Positions 9,969 through 18,591 of a stretch of DNA of 64,000 bases are shown here, piece by piece. Origin of the DNA: JAZDMK01 sp043800975 (GTDB lineage: Bacteria; Bacteroidota; Bacteroidia; Bacteroidales; JAHJDW01). The notes beneath the pieces were generated by a model. That model saw nothing but the letters and a program-made list of their open reading frames with translations, was not told where the DNA came from and ran no database searches. Numbering within the stretch: position 1 is the first letter of the stretch; each line of letters begins with the position of its first letter. The position numbers and the translations under genes are program-made. The stretch is taken from positions 8,388-72,387 of the forward strand of contig JAZDMK010000301.1 in NCBI GenBank assembly GCA_043800975.1, read 5' to 3'.

Positions 9969-10309
9969 TTCAAAGCTCCTTTCTTCCATGCATATAAAAG
10001 CCCAAGGCCCAGAATGAATAAGAAAATCATTACTTCGATAAATCCGCGTAATCCAACTTCACGCATCACCACAGCCCAGGGGAACAGGAATACTGTTTCC
10101 ACATCGAAGATGAGGTAAATGATGGCGAAGAGATAATAACCTACACTGAACTGAATCCAGGTGAGGCCGCGTGTTTCGATACCGCATTCATAGGGCTCGA
10201 ACTTGGCAGGGTTCTTACTGCGGGGGGGCACCAACGTTGAAAACGTGATTGCACCGCCCACAAGCACCACTGCGACAATGAAGAATAGTACTAGTGAATC
10301 GCTGCTCAT
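9959..10309 (-). CDS. nuoA: NADH-quinone oxidoreductase subunit A
   Basis: A 116-residue, three-helix membrane subunit and the first gene of the operon. The conserved loop KFEPYECGIE and the FLFPWAVV segment identify it. A Bacteroidota-type promoter lies about 36 nt upstream. The 3' end overlaps nuoB. Confidence 0.97.
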   Translation of the reverse strand: MSSDSLVLFFIVAVVLVGGAITFSTLVPPRSKNPAKFEPYECGIETRGLTWIQFSVGYYLFAIIYLIFDVETVFLFPWAVVMREVGLRGFIEVMIFLFILGLGLLYAWKKGALKWE

Positions 10310-10344
10310 ATCTTAGCTTGATAAAAGATTAACAAATTAGCGAG

Positions 10345-10376
10345 CAAATGTAAAAGAATTCTTTTGACCCGTACAA
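10345..10376 (-). promoter_or_regulatory. Promoter of the nuo operon
   Basis: On the minus strand, TACATTTG (a match to TAnnTTTG) at 10345-10352 is preceded after 21 nt by TTG at 10374-10376. This is the Bacteroidota primary sigma factor pattern, 36 nt before the nuoA start. Confidence 0.65.
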
Positions 10377-10813
10377 GTTTTCCAACAAAAAATATGGGTG
10401 CTTTATTAACAGTTTCTATTGCATTGAGAATGAAGGTTAGATGCAGTTATTAGTTATTTGTTATTAGGTTATTGGTAATTTTTGGTTAACATTATTGGAC
10501 AAAGACATTCAAAAGGCAAAAGCCATAAGGCAAAAGTTGCAGTGGCAGGAGCAGTTGCAGCAATTGAACAAGGATCAAGGAACAAGGAACAAGGATCAGC
10601 GAAGTGGAATTTAATAGTTGCAGTAGCAGTGACAGTAGCAGTTTCAGCAAAGCACGAAAAGCCAAGTGCCGGAGGCACGGGATATTGGTAACACGAAAAG
10701 GAAAGAAAAATCTGAGTGCCAGAGGCACGACATGTTGAACCACTCATCCATAGAAGCACACCAGCTCGCAATTTAACATACCTAGTAACTCAATAACCTA
10801 ATAACTTAATAAC
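10377..10813. repeat. Intergenic mosaic of short repeats between nuoA and rseC
   Basis: No convincing gene. The stretch contains a TTATTAGGTTATTGG tract at 10446-10479, a CAAGGAACAAGGATC purine run near 10568-10598, CAGTAGCAGT-type triplet-like repeats at 10616-10648, two copies of a small hairpin unit GTGCCnnAGGCAC (10666-10678 and 10716-10728), and AATAACCTAATAACT at 10792-10806. The last core recurs at 34.7 kb and the CAAGGAACAAGGA core at 44.5 kb in opposite orientation. Short ORFs here look like read-through of repeats, not genes. Confidence 0.7.
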
Positions 10814-10821
10814 TACTTTTG
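10814..10821 (+). promoter_or_regulatory. -7-like box in front of rseC
   Basis: TACTTTTG fits TAnnTTTG. It ends 4 nt before an ATG at 10826 that opens the in-frame but interrupted N-terminus of rseC, and 70 nt before the first usable ATG at 10892. No good TTTG box is seen 19-21 nt upstream. Confidence 0.4.
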
Positions 10822-10825
10822 CCCT

Positions 10826-11239
10826 ATGTCAGAAAAAGTATAACACGAAGCCATCGTAGTTCGTTCGGAAGGAAAAAAAGTTTTCGTTCGTATGGATGTG
10901 AAATCGGCCTGCGATGCCTGCGGATCGAAGCATGTGTGTATGAGCCTGGGCGGAGGACAAAAAGAAATGGCTATTGAAACCGAAAAGCAATTTCTTACTG
11001 ATGATAAAGTAATATTAACAATTGAACCCAAATACGGAATGTTGGCCGTTTTGCTTGCGTTCCTTGTTCCTTTTGTTTTATTTATTTCGTGGCTTGTGAT
11101 TGCCATTACACAACTTCATTTTCCGGAAGATATTTCGGGATTAGTTGCGGTTGGAATTCTGGTAATCTATTATGTGGTGCTTAGTTTGTTTAATAAAAAG
11201 CTGAAGAATAAAGTGAGGATTTTGATAGAAATGAAATAA
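10826..11239 (+). pseudogene. rseC: RseC/MucC-family membrane protein, N-terminus interrupted by TAA
   Basis: From ATG 10892 an uninterrupted 115-residue protein is encoded: SACDACGSKHVC cysteine cluster, then two transmembrane helices and a basic tail, as in RseC/SoxR-reducing-system proteins. RseC proteins normally have about 25 residues before the first cysteine. That segment is present in the same frame upstream: ATG 10826, MSEKV, TAA (10841-10843), then HEAIVVRSEGKKVFVR leading into the called start. So codon 6 is a stop. Either the gene is damaged, or it restarts at 10892 without its first beta-strand, or the base is a sequencing or assembly error. RseC is normally beside rnf in Bacteroidota. 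Confidence 0.7.
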
Positions 11240-13990
11240 TTACTTCACCACAAACTTCTTCACCATCCCTCTTTCCTTGATCATCAAATAATACAGTCCA
11301 GCCGGAAGGATCTTCACACTCAGCTTTGCACTCTTGTTTACAGAAAATTCTTTCAGCAAACTGCCCGTCGAATTGTAAAGCTGCATTCGCTGTGTGCCTT
11401 GTGTGTCGCTCAGTTGAATACTTATCTCATCCTCCGCCGGATTCGGAAAAATATGAATTCTATTTTCATTGGCAGCGGAAGGATCAATGCCACCGGGCCC
11501 TACGACAATGTATGCCGTTTTCAGTTTGTTGCCAATGGTTGCATTATAACTTACAACCAGATTGACAGAATATACACCGGCTGAAGTATACGTATAAACC
11601 GGATCGCGCAGGTTGCTGTCGAAGCTGCCGTCGTTGTTGAAGTCCCACTGCCACGCTGTTGCATCCACATTGCTTAAGTCGGTGAAGTGCACGGTCAGCG
11701 GGGCATTCCCGAAAGTAGTGTCTGCTACAAAACTGATGCTGTCGCTTGCATTGGTAACAACATTAATCAATGAAGGTAATGACCATTCGCTCCATCGAAC
11801 ATTGTGATCCCGATAGCGAACCCGCCATTCATAGGTGTTCCCGGCATGAAGTAATCCGGCAGGAACAGTTAATCGACGCAAATCAATTCCTGCATTTTTA
11901 TCTATCAGATCAAAATTCGGTGTGGGTGTAACACCATAAATATTTGTCCAGTCGCGCAATGTATCCACAAGTGGTGTTGTATAATTTCCGGGTGTTGTCG
12001 TAATCTGAAAATGCGAACTCATCAACGAATCAACACCGCTGAAAAGGGATGCAATTAAAGTAGGTGTTGTGTCGTTGCATACAGCCTGCGGATACATCGC
12101 AACAGGAGTGGAGGGTGCGGGTCTTCCCACAACGCCATGCCAACTGTCCATCGCAACATTATACATCGGTACATCCGGATTGCCGAGACTATACATGGTG
12201 GCCGTGTACGATTGATTGTCCAAATCTACATCCACGATTACATAGCAATGATAATCGTACGAAACCTGCACATTCGGCAGATCCACCTGGTTTGCATACA
12301 TGCCCCAACGGTCGAGATCACCGGCAGCACCACCGGCCAGTATAGTGCGGAAGTCGCGTTTCTGACTATTGTTGCTTATATAAGTTCCATGTTCAAAATT
12401 GTGCGAATGTCCGAACGAATGCATCGCAATCTTTGGATAGGTTGAAAACACGGGGTAGATATTATCATATACGTATGTTGCATTTCCATCGGGCCACAAT
12501 TCGCTGCGGCCAGGCCTGTGCGCATAGGCAAAAACAAAATCCACTTCTGTATTTGTATTTGATTCATCCAGCTTTTGCTGAACCCATGTTGTTTGAAGTA
12601 TATTGTCGTATGAGCCGGCTGTGTTCATGGAAAGGAATTGAACATTACCTAAATTAAACGTGTAGTATTTTTCGCAAAGAAAATTGGGATATTGATACGA
12701 AGAGAAATCATCGTAGTGCATGTAATTGTAGAAATAATTATTTTCCCCTTCATGGTTTCCGATTGAAATCATAAAAGGAACTGAGCATGACAAAACAGAA
12801 AATGGATTAAAAAATTCAGTTTCGTAGGAAGCAATGATGGAGCCCGTTCCAACAAGATCGCCTGTATGCAGAATCAAATTCACGCTGTTGTGCCAATCAG
12901 GTCCATATAGTTCAATAAATTTTTCACGCATTGCTGTTGCTGTGAGAGACGCTTGTCCATAGTTTGTTTGCGAATCACCAATCACGGCAAAGCGAATGTG
13001 TCCGCCAGTAGTTGTGGGCAATACCGCAGTATGAAAAGGAAAAATATTGGATGTGTCTGCACCGCTTATGCAGCGATAATAATACGTTGTGTTGGGTGTA
13101 AGTCCGGTTAGTTTTGTAGTATGCCAGCGTTTTCCGCCATTGTCCATGTTGGTTCCGCTAGCTGTTTGTGTGAGAGCCGTTGAGTCGGTTCCATAAATCA
13201 CCTTTGTTGATGATGTGTTTACATTATGCCAACTGATATAAATGGAAGTGGGTGTTGGTGTTTCCAGATAGGGTTTAATTCCGGTTGTATTTATCACATG
13301 TCCGAATCCCTGCAATCCTAGTATTTCAGATGCATTAAGGCAGGTGTCGAAAATCGCAATCTGTGCTACATCGATGGAATTATCTTCGCCATCATCATCC
13401 GCAAAAAATAAAACATCGTTGCCATTGCTCAATGGATACAGTGCAAAGCGGTCATCGGCAATTTGTGCACCACCGCTCTGAATAAGCTGCCCGTCGATAT
13501 AATAGTTGTATGAATTTCCTAAATCAGCTGAAATCACAAGGCGGTACCATTCTCCGGGAACAACCGTGAAAGAAGAATATCCGGTTGCAGCAACACCTAT
13601 TTGTCCGGTCGTATTGATGAATGCATCACCATCATTGCTGTTTTGATAACTGGTTTGTAAAAACGAATACCACTGTCCCAGTTGACTGATGCGGAAGTCG
13701 ATCAGTATTGAATAGCGATTCACAAATTGAGGCGTCCCTGATCCGTTGGCAGCAATATCGTGATAGCAATGATAATAACTTCCAATACCAATTCGTGCAG
13801 CGCTGTCGTTGATGGAAGGTCCCGCAACAGCAGTATGCGTGCCTTGCAGAACAAGGTTGTTTCCCAATGTAGCTTGCAGTAAATTATTTGCATGATCAAA
13901 CGTCCACCTTCCTTTCAGGCTTGCGGGCCAGGTTTGTGCGCTGCTTGCGAAAGTGATGATTGAAAAGAGGAAGAGAAATATTTGTCTCAT
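11240..13990 (-). CDS. Secreted metallophosphoesterase with LamG-like, Fn3-like and PKD domains, T9SS cargo
   Basis: A 916-residue cell-surface or secreted protein. Visible in order: signal peptide ending near SSAQ; a LamG/concanavalin-like domain (about 25-230); a fibronectin-like domain as in purple acid phosphatases (about 240-325); a calcineurin-type phosphoesterase domain with GDSQ, HTGDL, GNHEGE, AHRPG and GHSHNFEH metal-ligand motifs (about 330-590); a PKD domain (WQWDFNNDGS, about 800-875); and a type A sorting domain starting IFPNPAEDE and ending KKFVVK. Substrate is unknown. Its stop abuts the rseC stop with no gap. A TAACTTTG box at 14019-14026 is its likely promoter. Confidence 0.92.
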   Translation of the reverse strand: MRQIFLFLFSIITFASSAQTWPASLKGRWTFDHANNLLQATLGNNLVLQGTHTAVAGPSINDSAARIGIGSYYHCYHDIAANGSGTPQFVNRYSILIDFRISQLGQWYSFLQTSYQNSNDGDAFINTTGQIGVAATGYSSFTVVPGEWYRLVISADLGNSYNYYIDGQLIQSGGAQIADDRFALYPLSNGNDVLFFADDDGEDNSIDVAQIAIFDTCLNASEILGLQGFGHVINTTGIKPYLETPTPTSIYISWHNVNTSSTKVIYGTDSTALTQTASGTNMDNGGKRWHTTKLTGLTPNTTYYYRCISGADTSNIFPFHTAVLPTTTGGHIRFAVIGDSQTNYGQASLTATAMREKFIELYGPDWHNSVNLILHTGDLVGTGSIIASYETEFFNPFSVLSCSVPFMISIGNHEGENNYFYNYMHYDDFSSYQYPNFLCEKYYTFNLGNVQFLSMNTAGSYDNILQTTWVQQKLDESNTNTEVDFVFAYAHRPGRSELWPDGNATYVYDNIYPVFSTYPKIAMHSFGHSHNFEHGTYISNNSQKRDFRTILAGGAAGDLDRWGMYANQVDLPNVQVSYDYHCYVIVDVDLDNQSYTATMYSLGNPDVPMYNVAMDSWHGVVGRPAPSTPVAMYPQAVCNDTTPTLIASLFSGVDSLMSSHFQITTTPGNYTTPLVDTLRDWTNIYGVTPTPNFDLIDKNAGIDLRRLTVPAGLLHAGNTYEWRVRYRDHNVRWSEWSLPSLINVVTNASDSISFVADTTFGNAPLTVHFTDLSNVDATAWQWDFNNDGSFDSNLRDPVYTYTSAGVYSVNLVVSYNATIGNKLKTAYIVVGPGGIDPSAANENRIHIFPNPAEDEISIQLSDTQGTQRMQLYNSTGSLLKEFSVNKSAKLSVKILPAGLYYLMIKERGMVKKFVVK

Positions 13991-14018
13991 TATTTCAAAA
14001 TTAATTGAAGATGAAATT

Positions 14019-14026
14019 CAAAGTTA
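14019..14026 (-). promoter_or_regulatory. -7 box for the secreted phosphoesterase gene
   Basis: The minus strand reads TAACTTTG (TAnnTTTG), 28 nt before the start codon. No clear upstream TTTG partner. Confidence 0.45.
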
Positions 14027-14087
14027 GCTGTATTTTTAGAAATGCAGATTGATAAAATTGCAAAGAGACTTTATAAAAAAGAAGATG

Positions 14088-15275
14088 TTAGTTCGAATCA
14101 ACTTTAGGTTCAGGCTCTTCCTTTTCCTTCCCAAACTGAGAAGTTTTAATTCTTTCAAACCTCGATTTCAACTTCAGGAAGGGTTTCTCAAAGAGTTCAT
14201 AACTGATCATCGGAATAATCAATGATAAGCTGAACATCAGCGCAGCATATATCCAAATATTATTTGAGTTGTGATCGATCATCACACGTTTGATTACAAT
14301 CAAAATTATAAACACGTGGTATATGTATATCCCATATGAAATTTTCCCGAAGTAATGCCAGATACTTCTCTTTTTAAAAGTAAGAAAAGCATTGGGATTA
14401 AACATATAATTACCCATCCAGAAAGCAGCAATACCGAGGTAGAAATATTTCTTAAACATGATTGTGAACAAGGAATTCCAGTCACACATATCATCCATAC
14501 ACAGCGTAAAAATGAAGAGCCCGTATACAAGATAGCGGATATAGGCGGGGACATTCAGTTTGATTGGATTTTTAAAATGCATGTATCCGAAAAATGCACC
14601 AATCACTAAAGCATCACAACGGCTCAGTGTGTGTAAGTAATAAACAAACCATTGTTGTTCACCATAAAATGCAGTGTACGCTCTGAACACTATGCTTGCA
14701 AGAAAAATTGTAAAGAAAGCATGGGGCAGTTTTTTCATTGGAATCAGAGCGATAACCCAGGGCCAGACTAAATAAAAATGTTCTTCAATACAGATAGACC
14801 AGAAATGGGCAAAAGGATAGGTCCACTCGTTATGATAAATCGCATTAAAATTATTGTAAAACAAAATGTTTGCCCAGTAGTTGGGTTCCGGTGTAGAATC
14901 TGTGAATGCAACACACAGTGGAGCAATAGCAATTGCCAGAAAATACAAAGGCCAGATGCGTAATATTCGTCTCACATAAAATTTGCCGATATGAATTTTT
15001 CCGAAACGGTCTTTCTCGCGTAGAAGCAAATACGTAATTAGAAATCCGCTGATCAGAAAAAAGATATCAACACCAAACTGAAAATTTTTCATCAGCATGT
15101 CGATGCCTCTTCCAATAGTTGTAAATTCCTGGTATGTTCCACCAGTCAGAATGCCGGGTTTTCCAAACCAGCCTTTCCAGTTGTCATATGAATGCATGAT
15201 TACAACCATAAAGGCTGCAACAAAACGAAACACATCGAGATGCTGGAAATAAACGGAATCTTTTTTCTCTTCCAT
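14088..15275 (-). CDS. Acyltransferase 3 family membrane protein (OafA/YrhL-like)
   Basis: A polytopic inner-membrane protein (395 aa from 15275) with about ten helices. The first helix carries the family histidine-containing stretch QHLDVFRFVAAFMVVIMHSYD; FFLISGFLITYLLL and the R-I-WPLYF segment follow. Members transfer acyl groups, often acetyl, to sugars of surface polysaccharides. The start at 15275 (MEEKKDS) is preferred because a TACATTTG promoter box at 15291-15298 overlaps the longer reading from 15293. The acceptor is not evident. Confidence 0.9.
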   Translation of the reverse strand: MEEKKDSVYFQHLDVFRFVAAFMVVIMHSYDNWKGWFGKPGILTGGTYQEFTTIGRGIDMLMKNFQFGVDIFFLISGFLITYLLLREKDRFGKIHIGKFYVRRILRIWPLYFLAIAIAPLCVAFTDSTPEPNYWANILFYNNFNAIYHNEWTYPFAHFWSICIEEHFYLVWPWVIALIPMKKLPHAFFTIFLASIVFRAYTAFYGEQQWFVYYLHTLSRCDALVIGAFFGYMHFKNPIKLNVPAYIRYLVYGLFIFTLCMDDMCDWNSLFTIMFKKYFYLGIAAFWMGNYMFNPNAFLTFKKRSIWHYFGKISYGIYIYHVFIILIVIKRVMIDHNSNNIWIYAALMFSLSLIIPMISYELFEKPFLKLKSRFERIKTSQFGKEKEEPEPKVDSN

Positions 15276-15290
15276 ACAATTGTGAAAGGA

Positions 15291-15298
15291 CAAATGTA
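15291..15298 (-). promoter_or_regulatory. -7 box for the acyltransferase gene
   Basis: The minus strand reads TACATTTG, 15 nt before ATG 15275. It covers the alternative ATG at 15293, which argues for the internal start. Confidence 0.5.
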
Positions 15299-15341
15299 GA
15301 AAAAAAATTAAGGTTTAGGTTTTTGATACGATCAGAGTTCT

Positions 15342-15349
15342 TATTTTTG
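15342..15349 (+). promoter_or_regulatory. Possible -7 box of the rnf operon
   Basis: TATTTTTG matches TAnnTTTG, 18 nt before the rnfB start. A TTTG at 15322-15325 is only 16 nt upstream, shorter than usual, so this is tentative. Confidence 0.35.
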
Positions 15350-15367
15350 GTTTCGATAAAAGGAAAA

Positions 15368-16246
15368 ATGGGAAGTGGCGGAAATGAACTAATTCTTTAT
15401 TCCATCATCGTAATGGGATCTATTGGCTTGCTGGCAGGTGTTTTGCTGTTTGTGGTTGCACGTAAATTTTACGTAAAGGAAGATCCCCGAATTGCACTTA
15501 TTCGCGAAATCCTGCCCGGAGCTAACTGCGGTGGTTGTGGATATCCCGGTTGTAATGCGTTTGCTGAAGCCATCGCCAAAAGTGAAGATATGGGAGATTT
15601 TTTCTGCCCCGTTGCCGGCAGTGAACCCATGAAGCAAATTGCTTCTTTGATGGGTGTTGTATCACCTGAAAAAGCGGCTTATGTGGCGGTTGTTCGTTGC
15701 AACTGTTCTCCTTTTATTGATGATGAAAAAATAAAAATGGATGGTCTCAGCGATTGCTTTATTGCAGCCATGAATGTTTCGTCCGAATGCGGATGCCCGC
15801 ATGCATGTCTGGGTCTGGGTGATTGTGTTCGTGCCTGCCCGTTTGATGCCATTCATATAAATCCGTTTACAAAACTTCCTGTTGTCATTGACGAAAAATG
15901 CAATGCCTGTGCATCATGTGTGAGAGAGTGTCCCCGAAAAATTATCGAGCTGCGAAGACAACAGGAAGATGGTAATCGTGTTTTTGTCAGTTGTGTGAAT
16001 GTTCAGAAAGGAATCTTTTCAAAACAAAACTGTACAACCACCTGCATAGCCTGTAACAAATGCGTAAAAGCATGTAAGCATGATGCCGTGGCTGTGAAAG
16101 ATAATCTGGCATACATTAAAGATATTAACTGTATTTCATGCATGCAATGCGTTGCCGAATGTCCGAACAATACTATACATGCAGTTTTTGGAAACAGCGG
16201 TAAAAGAATGAATGTTGAAGAAATTCAGAAAGCGAAGGTGGAATAA
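15368..16246 (+). CDS. rnfB: Electron transport complex subunit RnfB (iron-sulfur)
   Basis: The ferredoxin-facing subunit of the Rnf ferredoxin:NAD oxidoreductase (292 aa). An N-terminal anchor helix (about 8-30) is followed by GANCGGCGYPGCNAF...FFCPV, a 4Fe-4S domain, then several Cys-rich ferredoxin motifs (CLGLGDCVRACP, CNACASCVRECP, CIACNKCVKACK, CISCMQCVAECP), giving at least five cluster sites. ATG 15368 has AGGA 4 nt upstream and gives the family N-terminus; the longer frame from 15323 adds 15 residues over the promoter. It overlaps rnfC by 1 nt (TAATG). Confidence 0.96.
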   Translation: MGSGGNELILYSIIVMGSIGLLAGVLLFVVARKFYVKEDPRIALIREILPGANCGGCGYPGCNAFAEAIAKSEDMGDFFCPVAGSEPMKQIASLMGVVSPEKAAYVAVVRCNCSPFIDDEKIKMDGLSDCFIAAMNVSSECGCPHACLGLGDCVRACPFDAIHINPFTKLPVVIDEKCNACASCVRECPRKIIELRRQQEDGNRVFVSCVNVQKGIFSKQNCTTTCIACNKCVKACKHDAVAVKDNLAYIKDINCISCMQCVAECPNNTIHAVFGNSGKRMNVEEIQKAKVE

Positions 16247-17574
16247 TGGGACAGAAACATACATTCAGAAAAGGAGGCATACATCCACCGGAAAATAAAC
16301 TTGCGGCAAGTATTGTTATTGAAGTGTTAGCGGTTCCTCCCCGGGTTACAATTCCTCTTCGCCTGCATATAGGTGCGCCTGCAGTTGCGTTGGTAGCGAA
16401 AGGAGATGCAGTGAAAACGGGGCAGTTGATTGCTTCAGGAAATGATTTTATTTCTGCGAATGTTCATTCATCGGTTACCGGAGTTGTGGAAAGTATTTCT
16501 CCGCTTCCTGATATCAGCGGCATCCCGACGATGATGATTGTCATTAAATCGGAAGAAGATGTTTGGGATACTTCTGTATCAAATATTGAAACTACTCCTG
16601 CGAATTTTAATGCAGCAACGCTGGTTGAAAAAATTAAACAGGCGGGCATTGTGGGTTTGGGTGGTGCAACATTCCCATCGCATGTGAAACTAATGGTTCC
16701 CCGTGGAAAAACCGTGGATACATTAATAATTAACGGATCGGAATGCGAACCCTATCTTACTTCCGATCATCGTTTAATGCTTGAAAACCCGCATGAAATG
16801 CTGAAAGGCGTTGTAGTGATGATGAGAGCACTTGGACTGGAAAAAGCATTTGTTGGCATTGAAAAAAATAAAGCAGATGCGATAGATTTGCTGCAAAATA
16901 TTATTCAGCAGGAAAAAATTTCGATTGAAATTGTTCCACTTAAAGTTAAGTATCCGCAGGGAGCAGAAAAAATGCTGATCTATGCAATCACAGGAAGAAA
17001 GGTTCCTTCGCTTGCATTGCCAGTGGAAACGGGATGCATCGTTCATAACGTAGGAACAGCCCTTGCCGTTTATGATGCTGTTTGTAAAAATAAACCACTC
17101 GTTGAACGCATTCTAACAGTTACTCAAAAAACAGGTGTTCAAAAAAATTATCGTGTCCGGATTGGAACCCCTGTTTCATACGTATTAGAGAAGGCGGGTA
17201 TTGCCAATGATTTTAAAGGGAAAGTAATTGCCGGCGGACCCATGATGGGAAAAGCAATAGCATCATTGGAAACGCCTGTCACCAAAGGTATGTCGGGACT
17301 ATTAGTACTGGATGAGAAAGATGCTTTCCGTCCTGCTGTTGAAAACTGTATTCGTTGTGCAAGATGTGTGAGCGCCTGTCCGATGGGCCTTGAACCTTAT
17401 ATCCTGCAGCAAATGGTTTTCGCAGAACGCTACGAAGAAACAAAATCAAAATTTATTCTTGATTGCATGGAGTGCGGAAGTTGCCAGTATATCTGTCCTT
17501 CAGCACGACCTCTCTTAGACTATATTCGAAAAGGAAAAGTGAAACTGAATGAACTGTTACGAAAAAAATCATAA
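16246..17574 (+). CDS. rnfC: Electron transport complex subunit RnfC
   Basis: The 442-residue peripheral subunit proposed to bind NADH and FMN. It has the family N-terminus (GGIHPPENK), a central Nqo1-like nucleotide-binding region with GLGGATFPSHVK (about 140) and NGSECEPYL (about 165), and two C-terminal 4Fe-4S motifs, CIRCARCVSACP and CMECGSCQYICP. It is translationally coupled to rnfB. Confidence 0.96.
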   Translation: MGQKHTFRKGGIHPPENKLAASIVIEVLAVPPRVTIPLRLHIGAPAVALVAKGDAVKTGQLIASGNDFISANVHSSVTGVVESISPLPDISGIPTMMIVIKSEEDVWDTSVSNIETTPANFNAATLVEKIKQAGIVGLGGATFPSHVKLMVPRGKTVDTLIINGSECEPYLTSDHRLMLENPHEMLKGVVVMMRALGLEKAFVGIEKNKADAIDLLQNIIQQEKISIEIVPLKVKYPQGAEKMLIYAITGRKVPSLALPVETGCIVHNVGTALAVYDAVCKNKPLVERILTVTQKTGVQKNYRVRIGTPVSYVLEKAGIANDFKGKVIAGGPMMGKAIASLETPVTKGMSGLLVLDEKDAFRPAVENCIRCARCVSACPMGLEPYILQQMVFAERYEETKSKFILDCMECGSCQYICPSARPLLDYIRKGKVKLNELLRKKS

Positions 17575-17586
17575 TCTGAACGGAAA

Positions 17587-18591
17587 ATGAATATGCTAAC
17601 TGTTTCTCCATCCCCACATATCCGCGACAACATGTCGGTGCGGAAAATCATGTGGACAGTTGTCATTGCACTCCTGCCGGCGTTTGCTGTTTCCGTCTGG
17701 TATTTTGGAATCAGTGCTTTGTTAATTGTTTTATTATCTGTCGGAAGTTGTGTGACTTTTGAATTTCTAATTCAGAAATTATTTTTTAAAGAACAGACCC
17801 CTTCCTGGACCGATGGTTCTGCGGTCATTACAGGATTATTGCTTGCATTTAATGTTCCTTCGAATTTGCCCGTTTGGATGATGATGCTCGGTGCACTGTT
17901 TGCAATTGGCATCGCAAAAATGTCGTATGGCGGTCTGGGCAAAAACCCTTTCAATCCTGCTTTAGCGGCACGTGTATTTCTTTTGATTTCTTTTCCCGTT
18001 GAAATGACAAGCTGGCCTTTGCCTTTGCAGAATCGCATGGTACTTACGGATGCAGTAACAGGACCCACGCCGTTGGGAATGGTCCGCGAAGGAATGACAA
18101 ACGGACAAACACTGGGAGAATTAATGGAAAAAGTTCCTTCCCATCTCGATATGCTTCTCGGAAACATGGGCGGATCGCTGGGCGAAGTTTCAGCACTGGC
18201 AATAATTATTGGTGGTTTGTTTTTATTAATACGCAGAATAATTTCGTGGCATATTCCTGTTTCATTTTTGCTAACGGTTTTTATTTTTACTGCAATTCTT
18301 CACGAGCAAAATGCGATGATATATGCAGATCCTATATTCCATATTCTTTCCGGAGGTGTTATGCTGGGTGCGTTTTTCATGGCAACCGACATGGTGACTT
18401 CTCCCATGACGAAAGGAGGGATGCTGCTCTTCGGCTTGGGCTGCGGCTTGCTGACAGTTGTCATCCGCGTGTGGGGGATTTATCCAGAGGGAGTTTCCTT
18501 TGCCATATTAATCATGAATGCATTGACACCATTGATCAATAAAGGTTTTCGACCCAAGCGTTTTGCACCTGAAAAAACAAAAGAGTCATGA
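17587..18591 (+). CDS. rnfD: Electron transport complex subunit RnfD
   Basis: A 334-residue membrane subunit with about ten helices, homologous to NqrB, normally carrying covalent FMN on a threonine. Family segments include LGKNPFNPALAARVFLL and FFMATDMVTSP. The flavinylation site is at residues 155-161, DAVTGPT: the last Thr (161) is in the right place, but Pro replaces the usual Ala of the (S/T)GAT consensus. Its last 4 nt overlap rnfE, where rnfG is normally encoded. Confidence 0.95.
   Translation: MNMLTVSPSPHIRDNMSVRKIMWTVVIALLPAFAVSVWYFGISALLIVLLSVGSCVTFEFLIQKLFFKEQTPSWTDGSAVITGLLLAFNVPSNLPVWMMMLGALFAIGIAKMSYGGLGKNPFNPALAARVFLLISFPVEMTSWPLPLQNRMVLTDAVTGPTPLGMVREGMTNGQTLGELMEKVPSHLDMLLGNMGGSLGEVSALAIIIGGLFLLIRRIISWHIPVSFLLTVFIFTAILHEQNAMIYADPIFHILSGGVMLGAFFMATDMVTSPMTKGGMLLFGLGCGLLTVVIRVWGIYPEGVSFAILIMNALTPLINKGFRPKRFAPEKTKES

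Noticed and set aside
10482..10771. Several ORFs of 69-100 codons, both strands, in the repeat region
   Set aside because: Their coding text is low-complexity repeat (QLLLPLQLL, KVAVAGAVAA), with no ribosome-binding site and no conserved look. Treated as repeats.
10892..10892. ATG 10892 as the plain natural start of rseC
   Set aside because: The in-frame upstream segment matches the expected family N-terminus too well to ignore, so the entry is marked as interrupted, though restart here is possible.
12064..12445. His/Thr-rich plus-strand ORFs inside the phosphoesterase gene
   Set aside because: Shadow of the minus-strand gene in another frame; no start signals.
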